In this document: in pieces, positions 8,879 to 16,790 of the stretch | Layout of the letters: every line of letters begins with the position of its first letter | Numbering within the stretch: position 1 is the first letter of the stretch | Assembly: GCF_004745075.1 (NCBI RefSeq) | Contig: NZ_RHFH01000004.1 | Span: forward strand, 1-64,000 | Reading direction: 5' to 3' | From: Brevibacterium sp. S111 | GTDB lineage: Bacteria; Actinomycetota; Actinomycetes; Actinomycetales; Brevibacteriaceae | Length of the DNA stretch: 64,000 nucleotides | Made by a program: the position numbers and the translations under genes | Notes under the pieces: generated by a model | Database searches by the model: none | What the model saw: only the letters and a program-made list of their open reading frames with translations | What the model was told of the DNA's origin: nothing

Positions 8879-10123
8879 ATGACAGCTAAAGTTGTCGTCA
8901 CCGGCATCGGTGCGGTAACCCCCCTGGGCGCAGACGCCGAGGCCACGTGGCAAGCCATTCTGGCAGGCACCTCAGGGGTCCACACGATGGACAATGATTG
9001 GTCGGAGAAGTACGGCCTCGCCGTGGACTTCGCCGCCCAGGTCGACCCACAGGTCGTTCCCGACAATCTCAAGCGAGTCCAGGCGAAGAGACTCGACCCT
9101 TCGAGCCAATTCGCGCTGATCTCCGCCCGTGAGGCGATGGCAGATGCCGGCCTCGAAGAGACCGACCCTGAGCGCACTGCCGTCTCCTGGGCCACCGGAA
9201 TCGGCGGCGTCTGGACTCTGCTCGATGCCTGGGACACGTTGCAGGAGGAGGGCCCTCGCCGGGTCATGCCGCTGACGGTCCCCATGCTCATGCCGAATGG
9301 TCCGGCCGCGGCAATCGGCATGGAGTTCGCAGCTCGTGCAGGCGTGCAGACTCTGGTCTCTGCCTGCGCGTCGTCGACCGAGAGCCTCGGCCACGCTTAC
9401 GATGTGCTCGCGTCCGGCAGGGCCGATGTCATCATCGCCGGCGGTTCCGAAGCGGCGATCCATCCGATCACCCTGGCCGCGTTCAACTCGATGCAGGCCC
9501 TTTCACGTCGCACGGACTCACCCGAAGCAGCTTCGCGCCCCTATGACGTCGACCGTGACGGATTCGTCATGGGAGAGGGCGCGGGTGCGCTCATCCTCGA
9601 GACCGAGGAGCATGCGCGGGCGCGTGGAGCGAAGATCTACGCCGAGGTGGCCGGCTGGGGCATCTCGAATGATGCCTACCACATCACCGGCGGCGAACCT
9701 GAGGGCAAGCATGCGCTGGCTGCCATGCAGCAGGCTCTTGACGCCGGCGGACTGAGGGCAGCTGACATCAAGCACGTCAATGCCCATGCCACGTCGACTC
9801 CGGTCGGTGACATTCCCGAGTCGCTGGCGATCACCGAGCTCCTCGGCGACAATGTCGGCGAGGCTTTGGTTTCGGCTACGAAATCGATGACCGGGCACCT
9901 TCTCGGTGGCACCGGAGCCGTGGAGGCGATCCTCACGGTCAAGGCACTGCAGACTCGGAAGGCTCCCCCGACCATCAATATCGACGAAGTCGATCCGAAG
10001 GTCGTGGGCATCAACATCGTGCGCGACACTCCCGCAGAGCTGCCCACCGGTGACATCGCGGCAATCACGAACTCGTTCGGCTTCGGCGGTCACAACGCCG
10101 TTGTCGCGTTCCGCTCCGCCTGA
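8879..10123 (+). CDS. fabF: 3-oxoacyl-ACP synthase II
   Basis: A 414-residue KAS II that elongates acyl-ACP with malonyl-ACP. The catalytic residues are Cys163 in SACASSTES, His303 in NAHATSTPVGD and His340 in MTGHLLGGTGA. A GACGAGG sequence precedes the ATG. Only one KAS II gene is present, unlike the kasA/kasB pair of mycobacteria. Downstream is a repeat- and palindrome-rich convergent intergenic region. Confidence 0.95.
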   Translation: MTAKVVVTGIGAVTPLGADAEATWQAILAGTSGVHTMDNDWSEKYGLAVDFAAQVDPQVVPDNLKRVQAKRLDPSSQFALISAREAMADAGLEETDPERTAVSWATGIGGVWTLLDAWDTLQEEGPRRVMPLTVPMLMPNGPAAAIGMEFAARAGVQTLVSACASSTESLGHAYDVLASGRADVIIAGGSEAAIHPITLAAFNSMQALSRRTDSPEAASRPYDVDRDGFVMGEGAGALILETEEHARARGAKIYAEVAGWGISNDAYHITGGEPEGKHALAAMQQALDAGGLRAADIKHVNAHATSTPVGDIPESLAITELLGDNVGEALVSATKSMTGHLLGGTGAVEAILTVKALQTRKAPPTINIDEVDPKVVGINIVRDTPAELPTGDIAAITNSFGFGGHNAVVAFRSA

Positions 10124-10246
10124 GTCTCTGCCCAGCTGCAGACGGCGGCTACGGCACATTTCAGGTACGGCCTGTCTGCGGTTCAGTACGCTCTAGGTGC
10201 GGCTGTCTGAGCTTCGGCACACTCTAGGTGCGACGATCTGAGTTTT

Positions 10247-10306
10247 GGCACACTTTAGGGTGGATAGCCCAAGTTTGAAACTGGGCTATCCACCCTTAAG
10301 TGTGCC
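10247..10306. repeat. Long imperfect palindrome, probable bidirectional terminator
   Basis: Two arms of about 25 bp pair with one mismatch (10256/10297) around a roughly 10-base centre near 10276. It lies between the convergent fabF and DUF3145 genes, so it can terminate both. Its left arm belongs to the family of degenerate repeats immediately upstream. Confidence 0.75.
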
Positions 10307-10450
10307 GTTTCCATTGGTGCCCGTCTCCGGCGAGGAATCGACTCATCAACTCGGCAGCAATATCCGCCGATCCCAGGATGGGCGCTGCTGGTTCCCCGCG
10401 TGGAGACTGCGTGGCTCACTGCGCCAATGCCGCCTGCGGACACGCGAAAT

Positions 10451-10479
10451 GGGCACACCCGAGGTAGGAAGGTGTGCCC
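10451..10479. terminator. Hairpin downstream of DUF3145
   Basis: GGGCACACC and GGTGTGCCC form a perfect 9-bp stem with an 11-base loop, 63 bases beyond the end of the DUF3145 gene on the minus strand. Confidence 0.5.
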
Positions 10480-10541
10480 TCAGACGGGTCGAACTCGATC
10501 GGAGTCTTTGGGAACTCCGCACGAACGACGTGTGAGTCGGT

Positions 10542-11039
10542 TCAGCCGACCTTGGTCAGCCACCGCACGGGTGCACCCTCACCGGCGTGACGGAACGCGT
10601 CAAGTTCCTCATCCCAGGCTTCGCCCAAAGCGATGGCCATCTCTGAGGAGAACTTCGCGGGGTCGCCTGCTGCGCGTTCCATGACGGAGCGGATGCGATC
10701 TTCGGGAACGAGGATGTTCCCGGCAGTATCAGTCACAGCATGGTAGATGCCGAGATCGGGCGTGTGGCTCCACCGGCCACCGTCGACACCCGGTGAGGGT
10801 TCTTCGGTGACTTCGTAGCGGAGTGAGTCCCAACCGCGCAGTGCTGAAGCAATACGAGCCCCGGAGCCTGCGGGCGCGCGCCAGCAGACTTCTGCGCGCA
10901 CAAGCCCAGGTGCTGCCGGCTGGGGTGTCCAGTCGAAGCGTGCTTGTGCGCCGATGGCCCCGCCCGCTGCCCACTCGATGTGAGGGCACAGCGCACGAGG
11001 TGCTGAGTGGACGAAGAGTACGCCCTGTGTCATATCCAT
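10542..11039 (-). CDS. DUF3145 domain-containing protein
   Basis: A 165-residue cytosolic protein of the actinobacterial DUF3145 family, often found close to the fab cluster. The N-terminus GVLFVHSAPRALCPHIEWA and the C-terminal half with GEAWDEELDAFRH are typical. No catalytic motif is evident and the function is unknown. AGGAGG lies 5 nt before the first ATG; a second ATG two codons later would give a more usual spacing. Convergent with fabF. Confidence 0.88.
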   Translation of the reverse strand: MDMTQGVLFVHSAPRALCPHIEWAAGGAIGAQARFDWTPQPAAPGLVRAEVCWRAPAGSGARIASALRGWDSLRYEVTEEPSPGVDGGRWSHTPDLGIYHAVTDTAGNILVPEDRIRSVMERAAGDPAKFSSEMAIALGEAWDEELDAFRHAGEGAPVRWLTKVG

Positions 11040-11295
11040 TTCTGCCTCCTACCTCGGATACGTCTTCCCCTACGATCCGCAAGGAGGCACTGCCCACATG
11101 ATAGTCCATGTTCGACCTGCAGCCAAGCATCGAAGACGCTGGTGGTGGCGGGTGTCTGTCAGTCTCGAGTGAACGGCGTGACGCTGTGGAGACGATCGCA
11201 GAGGAAAGGGGCAGAGTCGGCCGGTCCGAGACCATTCGGATGTTCCCTGACTATGCGCACACCGTAAGTGAGAGCCGAGGCGGGTGGACGGTCGG

Positions 11296-11369
11296 TGCCC
11301 CCGGTCGGACTTGAACCGACGACCAAGGAATTATGAGTTCCCTGCTCTGACCAGCTGAGCTACGGGGGC
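11296..11369 (-). tRNA. tRNA with CAT anticodon (elongator Met or Ile2)
   Basis: A complete cloverleaf: acceptor GCCCCCG/CGGGGGC, D-arm GCTC/GAGC, anticodon loop CTCATAA on a GGGAA/TTCCT stem, T-arm GTCGG/CCGAC, discriminator A, no encoded CCA. It is not an initiator, because G1 pairs with C72 and the anticodon stem lacks three G:C pairs. CAT can be elongator Met or lysidine-modified Ile2; the C4:G69 and C5:G68 pairs are also found in E. coli tRNA-Ile2, so Ile2 cannot be excluded. TAATCT at 11381-11386 is a possible -10. Confidence 0.9.
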
Positions 11370-11459
11370 CAGCCGAGTCAAGATTAGCACCAAGAATGCG
11401 CCCAGACCCACTTGTCCGATGCCGCCGCTCCGAGAACTTCGCGGACGTGTCTGTCCGAC

Positions 11460-12731
11460 TCAGACCCCCTGAAACGAGGCCGAGGCGGTCAGTGGGGCAA
11501 TACGGGTGAGCACGCTCCGAGCTGCGTCCACACAGGTGTAGCGATCTGTGGTGATGTAGACATCGAACACGGTCTGCCCGTCACTGCCGGGGTCATTGCG
11601 TTTGGAGGCAGCGACCATGCCCGACCAGTCCGGGCCGACGACAACGACTCCGTGTTCGTTGCGCATGGGATCCGAGGCATCGACGAGTCCGGTGCGCACA
11701 CCGGGGATGGGTGGTCCGTCGAATCCGCCGGAGAACATCGCGGTCATTCCGACGGTGTCACGGATCTTCTCGTACCGCAGTCTGGTCGCTTCGGAGAAAT
11801 CCTCGTCCTCCCCGAACACTCCGAGCGTGATCGTCGCCGTCCCGGAAGCCAGGGCACGCTCTTCGAGGGCTGCGATCTGAGCGATGAGGAGCTCTCGATT
11901 CATCACCAGCGGCTCCCGGCGCAGCCCCTGCGAGATCGAGTAGGGAGTGCCCAGTGCGGGCAGGTTGCGCGAGTAGTGGGAGACGAGAGCGTCTTCGCTC
12001 GGCTCGGAGAACGGCTGCGGCTGTTTCGTGGCCTCACCGAAGTACGGTCCGGACATGAACCGTGCGCCCAAACCCCGCACTCTGTCCAGATCGTCTTCGG
12101 TCTCCACACCGTCGGCGAGGATGACTGCTCCTGTGCGCTCGAGGTGGGCGTGAAGCAGCCGGTTGAGTTCAGCAAGGTGCGAGTCGCAGTCGATGCGCAG
12201 GACATCCGGGTGGAGTCCGACGACAGAAGGGTTGACCAAGGGAACGAATGAGGCGCTGCGCAGATCGGCCCCGACCGATGACATGCCCACGCCCCAGCCG
12301 AGCGACCGAGCCGAACGAACCGAGCGCAGCACCGAGGCGGGAGAGGACACCACGCGATGGGCGTCGAGTTGGAGGATGACGGAACGGTCGGGTTCACCGG
12401 TGCGGTCCTCGAGCGTGGCGAACGATTCGGCTTCGGCGTGGAGGAAGAGCCGATTCGACTTCGGCAGTCCGGCGCCTTCGGCCGTCCGCAGAGCCGTATC
12501 CCGCAGAGACGCATCGATGTCGCCGGTGATCGTCGATGAGCGCATCGCGCGGCGCAGATTCTCCGACTCCGCACGCCCCAGTTCCGGATCCCCTGTCGGA
12601 GCCTGCAGAATCTGATGTCCCACACGATGGAAGGTCAGGGCGTCGACGACGGGCGCGAAGTAGGTTTCGATGCCTCCGGAGCGGACGAGCTCTTCGAGCG
12701 CCGAATCGTCCTCGGGTACGGCCAGGGACAC
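11460..12731 (-). CDS. Degenerate EAL domain protein with C-terminal DICT domain
   Basis: About 423 residues from GTG 12731, which has GGAAGG 7 nt upstream; a longer frame to 12782 lacks an RBS. The N-terminal half (about residues 15-265) aligns with EAL phosphodiesterases, but the catalytic signatures are altered: the EAL motif position reads GHQIL, the DDFGTG region reads GVGMSSVGADLRS, and AEGVE reads ADGVE. The C-terminal part (about residues 285-405) resembles the DICT sensory domain (TITLGVFGEDEDFSEATRLR). It is probably a c-di-GMP-related sensor or scaffold without phosphodiesterase activity; that conclusion is inferred from the missing metal ligands. Single gene between the tRNA and an MFS exporter. 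Confidence 0.75.
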   Translation of the reverse strand: MSLAVPEDDSALEELVRSGGIETYFAPVVDALTFHRVGHQILQAPTGDPELGRAESENLRRAMRSSTITGDIDASLRDTALRTAEGAGLPKSNRLFLHAEAESFATLEDRTGEPDRSVILQLDAHRVVSSPASVLRSVRSARSLGWGVGMSSVGADLRSASFVPLVNPSVVGLHPDVLRIDCDSHLAELNRLLHAHLERTGAVILADGVETEDDLDRVRGLGARFMSGPYFGEATKQPQPFSEPSEDALVSHYSRNLPALGTPYSISQGLRREPLVMNRELLIAQIAALEERALASGTATITLGVFGEDEDFSEATRLRYEKIRDTVGMTAMFSGGFDGPPIPGVRTGLVDASDPMRNEHGVVVVGPDWSGMVAASKRNDPGSDGQTVFDVYITTDRYTCVDAARSVLTRIAPLTASASFQGV

Positions 12732-12867
12732 TGTGTTTCCTTCCGTGGGCTGTTGTGCGTTCACAGTCTTCCACATTCGCACACAGCGGATTGTCTAAAT
12801 TCAGTAACATTATTGCGCTGACAGCTGAGGGTATTCGGCGCTCGGCCGAGCCGCGTGCCGGCCTGTC

Positions 12868-14307
12868 TCAGCGTCGGCGCGAACCGCCTCGGCGAACCTC
12901 GACAAGGCCGACGATCCCGGCGAGGATGACGACGACGGCGATGGCTGCGAAAGCGCCGATCATGCCCATGTGCCAGTTGCTGACCGCGGTGATGGAGAAC
13001 GCGAGCGCGGTCATGATGGCCAGACCCATCGAGGTGCCGATACGCTGCCCTGTCTGCAGCACACCACCGGAGGAACCCGCGTACTTCAGCGGCACCTCGT
13101 GCAGGGTCAGTGTCTGGTTCGGACTGATGACCATTCCCTGCGCCGTGCCGATGAACGCAAGGGTGAACAGCATCCACCATTCGCTGCCGATCCCCTGCGA
13201 GAGCAGCACGACGACGGCGATCGTCGCGAGGAGGCCGAACAGGCAGGTGACGATCCCCCACACGACGAGGCGGCGCCCGATCTGGAACACGAACCGACCC
13301 GACACGTCGGCGGAGACCGCTGACAGGAGTGCCGCGGGCAGCCCGATCATGCCCGCAGCCAGGGCCGAATGCCCCAGCCCCTGCTGCATATAGATCGCCA
13401 CGAGGACCCAGACGCTGGTCACGCCGAGGAAGTAGAGGGTGATGATGATCGAGCCGTTGCTGAAGCTGGGAATGCGGAAGAGGTCGAGGTCGACCATCGG
13501 CGGTCTGCCGAGGCGGGCATAGCGACGTTCCCATTTCGTCCACACCCAGATCGCCGCCAGTCCCACCGGAAGCGCCAGCCAGATGAACCATCCGAGCGAG
13601 GATTCGACGAAGGGCAGGAGGATGAGGAGGACTCCGACGCCGAGTAGGAGCACACCGACAGGATCGAGGTCCTTGTCGTCCTTGGCGTCGGCGGCTCCTT
13701 CGGCCACGGCGGGGCGCCAGGCACCGCTGGGCAGCCACGCGCGAGCCAGGAGGAGGGAGACGACGGCGAAGGGCACGTTGACGAGGAAGGTCGCCCGCCA
13801 GCCGAGGTCGTTGCCGAACAGAGCGATCAGCGCCCCGCCGAGAACAGGACCGATCGCCACTGAGAGGCCCACCGTGGTGCCCATCATTCCGAACGCTCGG
13901 CCGCGCGGAGGTCCCTGGAAGTACTGCTGCAGAAGGCCGACGACCTGCGGGTTGAGCAGTCCGGAGCCGAAGCCCATGACGACGCGCGCGATATTGAGCG
14001 TCAGCGGATCCGGCGCGATGCCCGAGACGAGGGAGGACAGCCCGAAGAGTCCGACTCCGGCGATGAACAGCTGACCACGACCGAAGACATCCCCCGCCCG
14101 ACCGGCGGCGACGAGGACGACACCGAACGAGAGGGCATAGCCGGTGAGCACCCATTGCAGCGCCGAGGTCGAGGCGCCGATGTCCGCGGCGATCGAGGGC
14201 AGGACGACATTGATGCTCGACACCGACAGCAGCGACATGAAGAGCGGAACGAGGCCGATGAGCAGGATTCGCTTCTGCGTCTGCGACATTCCCGTGCTCT
14301 CGCTCAC
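12868..14307 (-). CDS. MFS transporter, DHA2 (EmrB/QacA-like) family
   Basis: A 479-residue integral membrane protein with about 14 predicted helices, of the drug:H+ antiporter-2 group. The second-helix loop GRAGDVFGRGQLF is the family motif A, and GMMGTTVGLSVAIGPVLGG resembles antiporter motif C. A charged cytoplasmic loop lies around residues 195-210. GTG start with GAGGAGACC upstream. No regulator is adjacent and the substrate is unknown; export of a toxic or secreted compound is the likely role. Confidence 0.88.
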   Translation of the reverse strand: MSESTGMSQTQKRILLIGLVPLFMSLLSVSSINVVLPSIAADIGASTSALQWVLTGYALSFGVVLVAAGRAGDVFGRGQLFIAGVGLFGLSSLVSGIAPDPLTLNIARVVMGFGSGLLNPQVVGLLQQYFQGPPRGRAFGMMGTTVGLSVAIGPVLGGALIALFGNDLGWRATFLVNVPFAVVSLLLARAWLPSGAWRPAVAEGAADAKDDKDLDPVGVLLLGVGVLLILLPFVESSLGWFIWLALPVGLAAIWVWTKWERRYARLGRPPMVDLDLFRIPSFSNGSIIITLYFLGVTSVWVLVAIYMQQGLGHSALAAGMIGLPAALLSAVSADVSGRFVFQIGRRLVVWGIVTCLFGLLATIAVVVLLSQGIGSEWWMLFTLAFIGTAQGMVISPNQTLTLHEVPLKYAGSSGGVLQTGQRIGTSMGLAIMTALAFSITAVSNWHMGMIGAFAAIAVVVILAGIVGLVEVRRGGSRRR

Positions 14308-14444
14308 ATGGTCTCCTCTTCGCCCGCGTGGGAGAGGATCACTCGTCGACCACGCGGCTCTCTTCGTCTTTCAAGCTATAGACCACATCCTATGGTGCTC
14401 CTCCGAAAGTCTCGTCTGGATCCAGCTGATATGGGATTCGAAGT

Positions 14445-15482
14445 TCAGGAACGGAGCTGAGAGTTCGGCACCCACCCAAGAGCAGGTGCGATGTGTTCGG
14501 CGAAGGATTCGAGGATGTGCAGGTTGTAGTCGACCCCCAACTGGCTGGGAATCGTCAGCATCAGGGTATCCGCAGCCGCGATGGCCGCATCGGCTTTGAG
14601 TTCGTCGATGAGGCGATCGGGTTCGCCCGCATAGGTCCGGCCGAAGGTCGAGCGGGTGTCGTCGATGATCCCGATCTGATCGCCCTGGCCGGCACTTCGC
14701 CGACCGAAGTAGAGGTCGTCGAGGTCGGTGGTGATCGGGAAGATGCTGCGGGACACGGAGACGCGCGGGTTCCATCCGTGTCCCGCTTCCCGCCATGCCT
14801 CCCGATACCGGTCGATCTGCTCGGCCTGCAGGTCTCCGAATGAGGCTCCGGTCGCCTCGGTGAGCAGGGTCGAACTCATGAGATTCACCCCCTGGTGTGC
14901 CGCCCATTCGGCGGTCGCCGCGGAACCTGCACCCCACCAGATGCGTCGGTCGAGTCCGGGTGAGTGCGGTTCGACCCGCAGGCTGGCCCCGGGTCCGAAC
15001 TGCTGCGGGTCGGCCGGAGCCAGCCGTTCACCCCGGACCGCCCGGAGGAAGCGGTCGAACTTCTCCCGGGCCATGTTCGCGGCTTTGGGTTCGCTCGGGT
15101 CCTCGTAGCCGAAGGATTCCCAACCGCGCAGAGCAGGTTCGGGCGATCCCCTGCTGATGCCCAGCGCCAGCCGCTGGTCGGAGAGCAGGTCGAGGGCGGC
15201 GGCCTCCTCGGCGAGGTAGAGCGGATTCTCATACCTCATGTCGATCACTCCGGTCCCGACCTCGAGGTGCTGAGTCCGGGCGGCGATCGCTGACAGCAGC
15301 GGCATGGGCGAAGCCGCCTGCGTGGCGAAATGATGGACGCGGAAGTAAGCACCATTGACACCGATCTCGTCGGCGCCGACGCCGATCTCGACCGCCTGCT
15401 GCAATGCCGCCTTCGCTCCATACCCCTCGGGAGCACTGCCGGTGCCGTAATGACCGAAACTCAAGAATCCGAAAGACTTCAT
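14445..15482 (-). CDS. LLM class flavin-dependent oxidoreductase
   Basis: A 345-residue luciferase-like (bacterial luciferase/F420-type TIM barrel) monooxygenase. Recognisable segments are the N-terminal FGFLSFGHYG, VGTGVIDMRYENPLYLAEEAA and RLALGISRGSPEPA. FMN or F420 could be the cofactor; I cannot tell which. The frame is open further upstream only because it reads through the tRNA-Asn gene; ATG 15482 is the first start outside that and fits the family N-terminus. The RBS is weak. Confidence 0.85.
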   Translation of the reverse strand: MKSFGFLSFGHYGTGSAPEGYGAKAALQQAVEIGVGADEIGVNGAYFRVHHFATQAASPMPLLSAIAARTQHLEVGTGVIDMRYENPLYLAEEAAALDLLSDQRLALGISRGSPEPALRGWESFGYEDPSEPKAANMAREKFDRFLRAVRGERLAPADPQQFGPGASLRVEPHSPGLDRRIWWGAGSAATAEWAAHQGVNLMSSTLLTEATGASFGDLQAEQIDRYREAWREAGHGWNPRVSVSRSIFPITTDLDDLYFGRRSAGQGDQIGIIDDTRSTFGRTYAGEPDRLIDELKADAAIAAADTLMLTIPSQLGVDYNLHILESFAEHIAPALGWVPNSQLRS

Positions 15483-15536
15483 ACATCCGCCAACCTGGTT
15501 GATGCTCGAGGTATTCCCCTGCCCGGGCACGACGAA

Positions 15537-15561
15537 GGCCCCGTCCGAAACGGACGGGGCC
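15537..15561 (-). terminator. tRNA-Asn terminator
   Basis: GGCCCCGTCCG and CGGACGGGGCC form an 11-bp stem with an AAA loop, 8 bases beyond the 3' end of tRNA-Asn. Confidence 0.75.
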
Positions 15562-15568
15562 CGGTCTG

Positions 15569-15641
15569 CTCCCCCGGCTGGGCTCGAACCAGCGACCCTT
15601 CGATTAACAGTCGAATGCTCTGCCAACTGAGCTACGGAGGA
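15569..15641 (-). tRNA. tRNA-Asn (GTT)
   Basis: A 73-base cloverleaf with acceptor TCCTCCG/CGGGGGA, anticodon loop CTGTTAA giving GTT, T-arm loop TTCGAGC and discriminator G. CCA is not encoded. A good promoter lies upstream and a hairpin terminator downstream, so it is a monocistronic tRNA gene. Confidence 0.97.
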
Positions 15642-15671
15642 ACGTCGCAGTCTCCTGCGGACGTGTGTTCC

Positions 15672-15701
15672 AGCTTAGCAAACACCGAGGCAGGCGAACA
15701 A
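15672..15701 (-). promoter_or_regulatory. tRNA-Asn promoter
   Basis: On the minus strand TTGTTC (15701-15696) and TAAGCT (15677-15672) are 18 bases apart, placing the start about 25 bases before the tRNA. The same TAAGCT -10 with an 18-base spacer precedes tRNA-Ala(CGC). Confidence 0.65.
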
Positions 15702-15875
15702 AACGGCGATGAGTGCTTTAGCTCACAACCCCTGAGGGAAACCCCACCGCCCCGGTCGGTTAGCCGTACAGTCGTGACGAATACAGGCCATGGGCCCCCT
15801 CGCAGCGCAGGTGCACGGTAAACTCGAAGCGATCCTCGCACCTTCTCCATCCGCTCCGAACCCGGAAGATTCACC

Positions 15876-16787
15876 GTGACCACAGTGGCAATCGCCCTCG
15901 CCGTGCTGGCGGCCGTGGCCCTCGCCTATGGCGCTCTGTACCAACACGATGCCATCGCCGGTCAGGATGATTCCCACAACGGACTCAGCTGGGCTCATTT
16001 CACAGAACTGCTCGGCAACGGGCGCTGGCTGCTCGGTCTGCTCATCCTCGGTTTCGGCACGGCCGGCAATTTCGTGGCCCTGGCGCTTGCCCCGGTGATG
16101 GTCGTGCAGCCGATCGGTGCGTTCTCGCTCATCGTGTCCGTGCTCTTGGGCGTCCGTCACCGCGGGCTCAGGGTCAATCGACGGCTCGTCCAGTCCGTCG
16201 TCTGGTGCACGATCGGCGTGACGATCTTCGTCGGGCTCTCGGCCACGACAGCACGTTCGGAGGTCCACCTCGGCGCCGATGCCCTGCCGCTGTTCTGGAT
16301 CACCGCCGTCGTCGTCGGTCTCGGCCTGGTCATCATGCTCGCTTTCCGTCATGCGCCTCAGCTCGTCCTCATCGTCGCCGCCGGACTCCTCTTCTCGTGC
16401 GTCGCCACGAACGCTCACCTCGTCAGCGTTCAATTCCTCCAGGCCGGTCTCGCCGAGGTCACCTGGGTGAATGTGGCAGGACTGCTCGCCGCAGTCGCTC
16501 TCGGCTCCTGGTTCGTTCAGAACGCGTACGCCGCCGGCCCTCCCGAAATGGTCATCGCCGGGCTCACCGTCATCGATCCGATCGGCGCCGTGATCCTGGG
16601 TACCGTGGTCCTCGGTGAGGCTGCCTCGGCTCCGCTGTGGCTGATCGCCGTCATCACGGTCACTGGATTGGTCGCCTGCGCAGGTGTCGTTGTATTGTCG
16701 CGGTATCATCCCGATGTCAAAGATCGAGAAGCTCAGCGCAGGGACGCCCGCCGTTCCAACACCATGACCGACACCGAGGAGAGCTGA
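15876..16787 (+). CDS. DMT-superfamily (EamA/NIPA-like) membrane permease
   Basis: A 303-residue membrane protein with about nine or ten helices and the two-half layout of small-molecule DMT permeases. Helix segments run from residue 3 to about 280, and a charged cytosolic tail closes the protein (KDREAQRRDARR). GTG start with GGAAGA upstream. Its stop is 3 bases from the glycosyltransferase start, so the two form an operon; in actinobacteria similar DMT proteins accompany cell-envelope glycosyltransferases. The substrate, possibly a lipid-linked or nucleotide precursor, is unknown. Confidence 0.8.
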   Translation: MTTVAIALAVLAAVALAYGALYQHDAIAGQDDSHNGLSWAHFTELLGNGRWLLGLLILGFGTAGNFVALALAPVMVVQPIGAFSLIVSVLLGVRHRGLRVNRRLVQSVVWCTIGVTIFVGLSATTARSEVHLGADALPLFWITAVVVGLGLVIMLAFRHAPQLVLIVAAGLLFSCVATNAHLVSVQFLQAGLAEVTWVNVAGLLAAVALGSWFVQNAYAAGPPEMVIAGLTVIDPIGAVILGTVVLGEAASAPLWLIAVITVTGLVACAGVVVLSRYHPDVKDREAQRRDARRSNTMTDTEES

Positions 16788-16790
16788 ATC

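Larger units (their letters stand above)
10124..10541. other. Gene-free repeat region between fabF and DUF3145
   Basis: A 418-base convergent intergenic region without a credible gene. From about 10150 to 10276 it holds four decayed copies of a 31-34 base unit sharing GGCACACTCTAGGTG and TCTGAG cores; the last copy forms one arm of a long palindrome (10247-10306). A second hairpin (10451-10479) reuses the GGGCACACC core. The rest, 10307-10450 and 10480-10541, shows nothing recognisable. Confidence 0.7.

Noticed and set aside
14445-15626. Longer start for the flavin monooxygenase
   Set aside because: The additional 48 codons run through the tRNA-Asn gene and its terminator.
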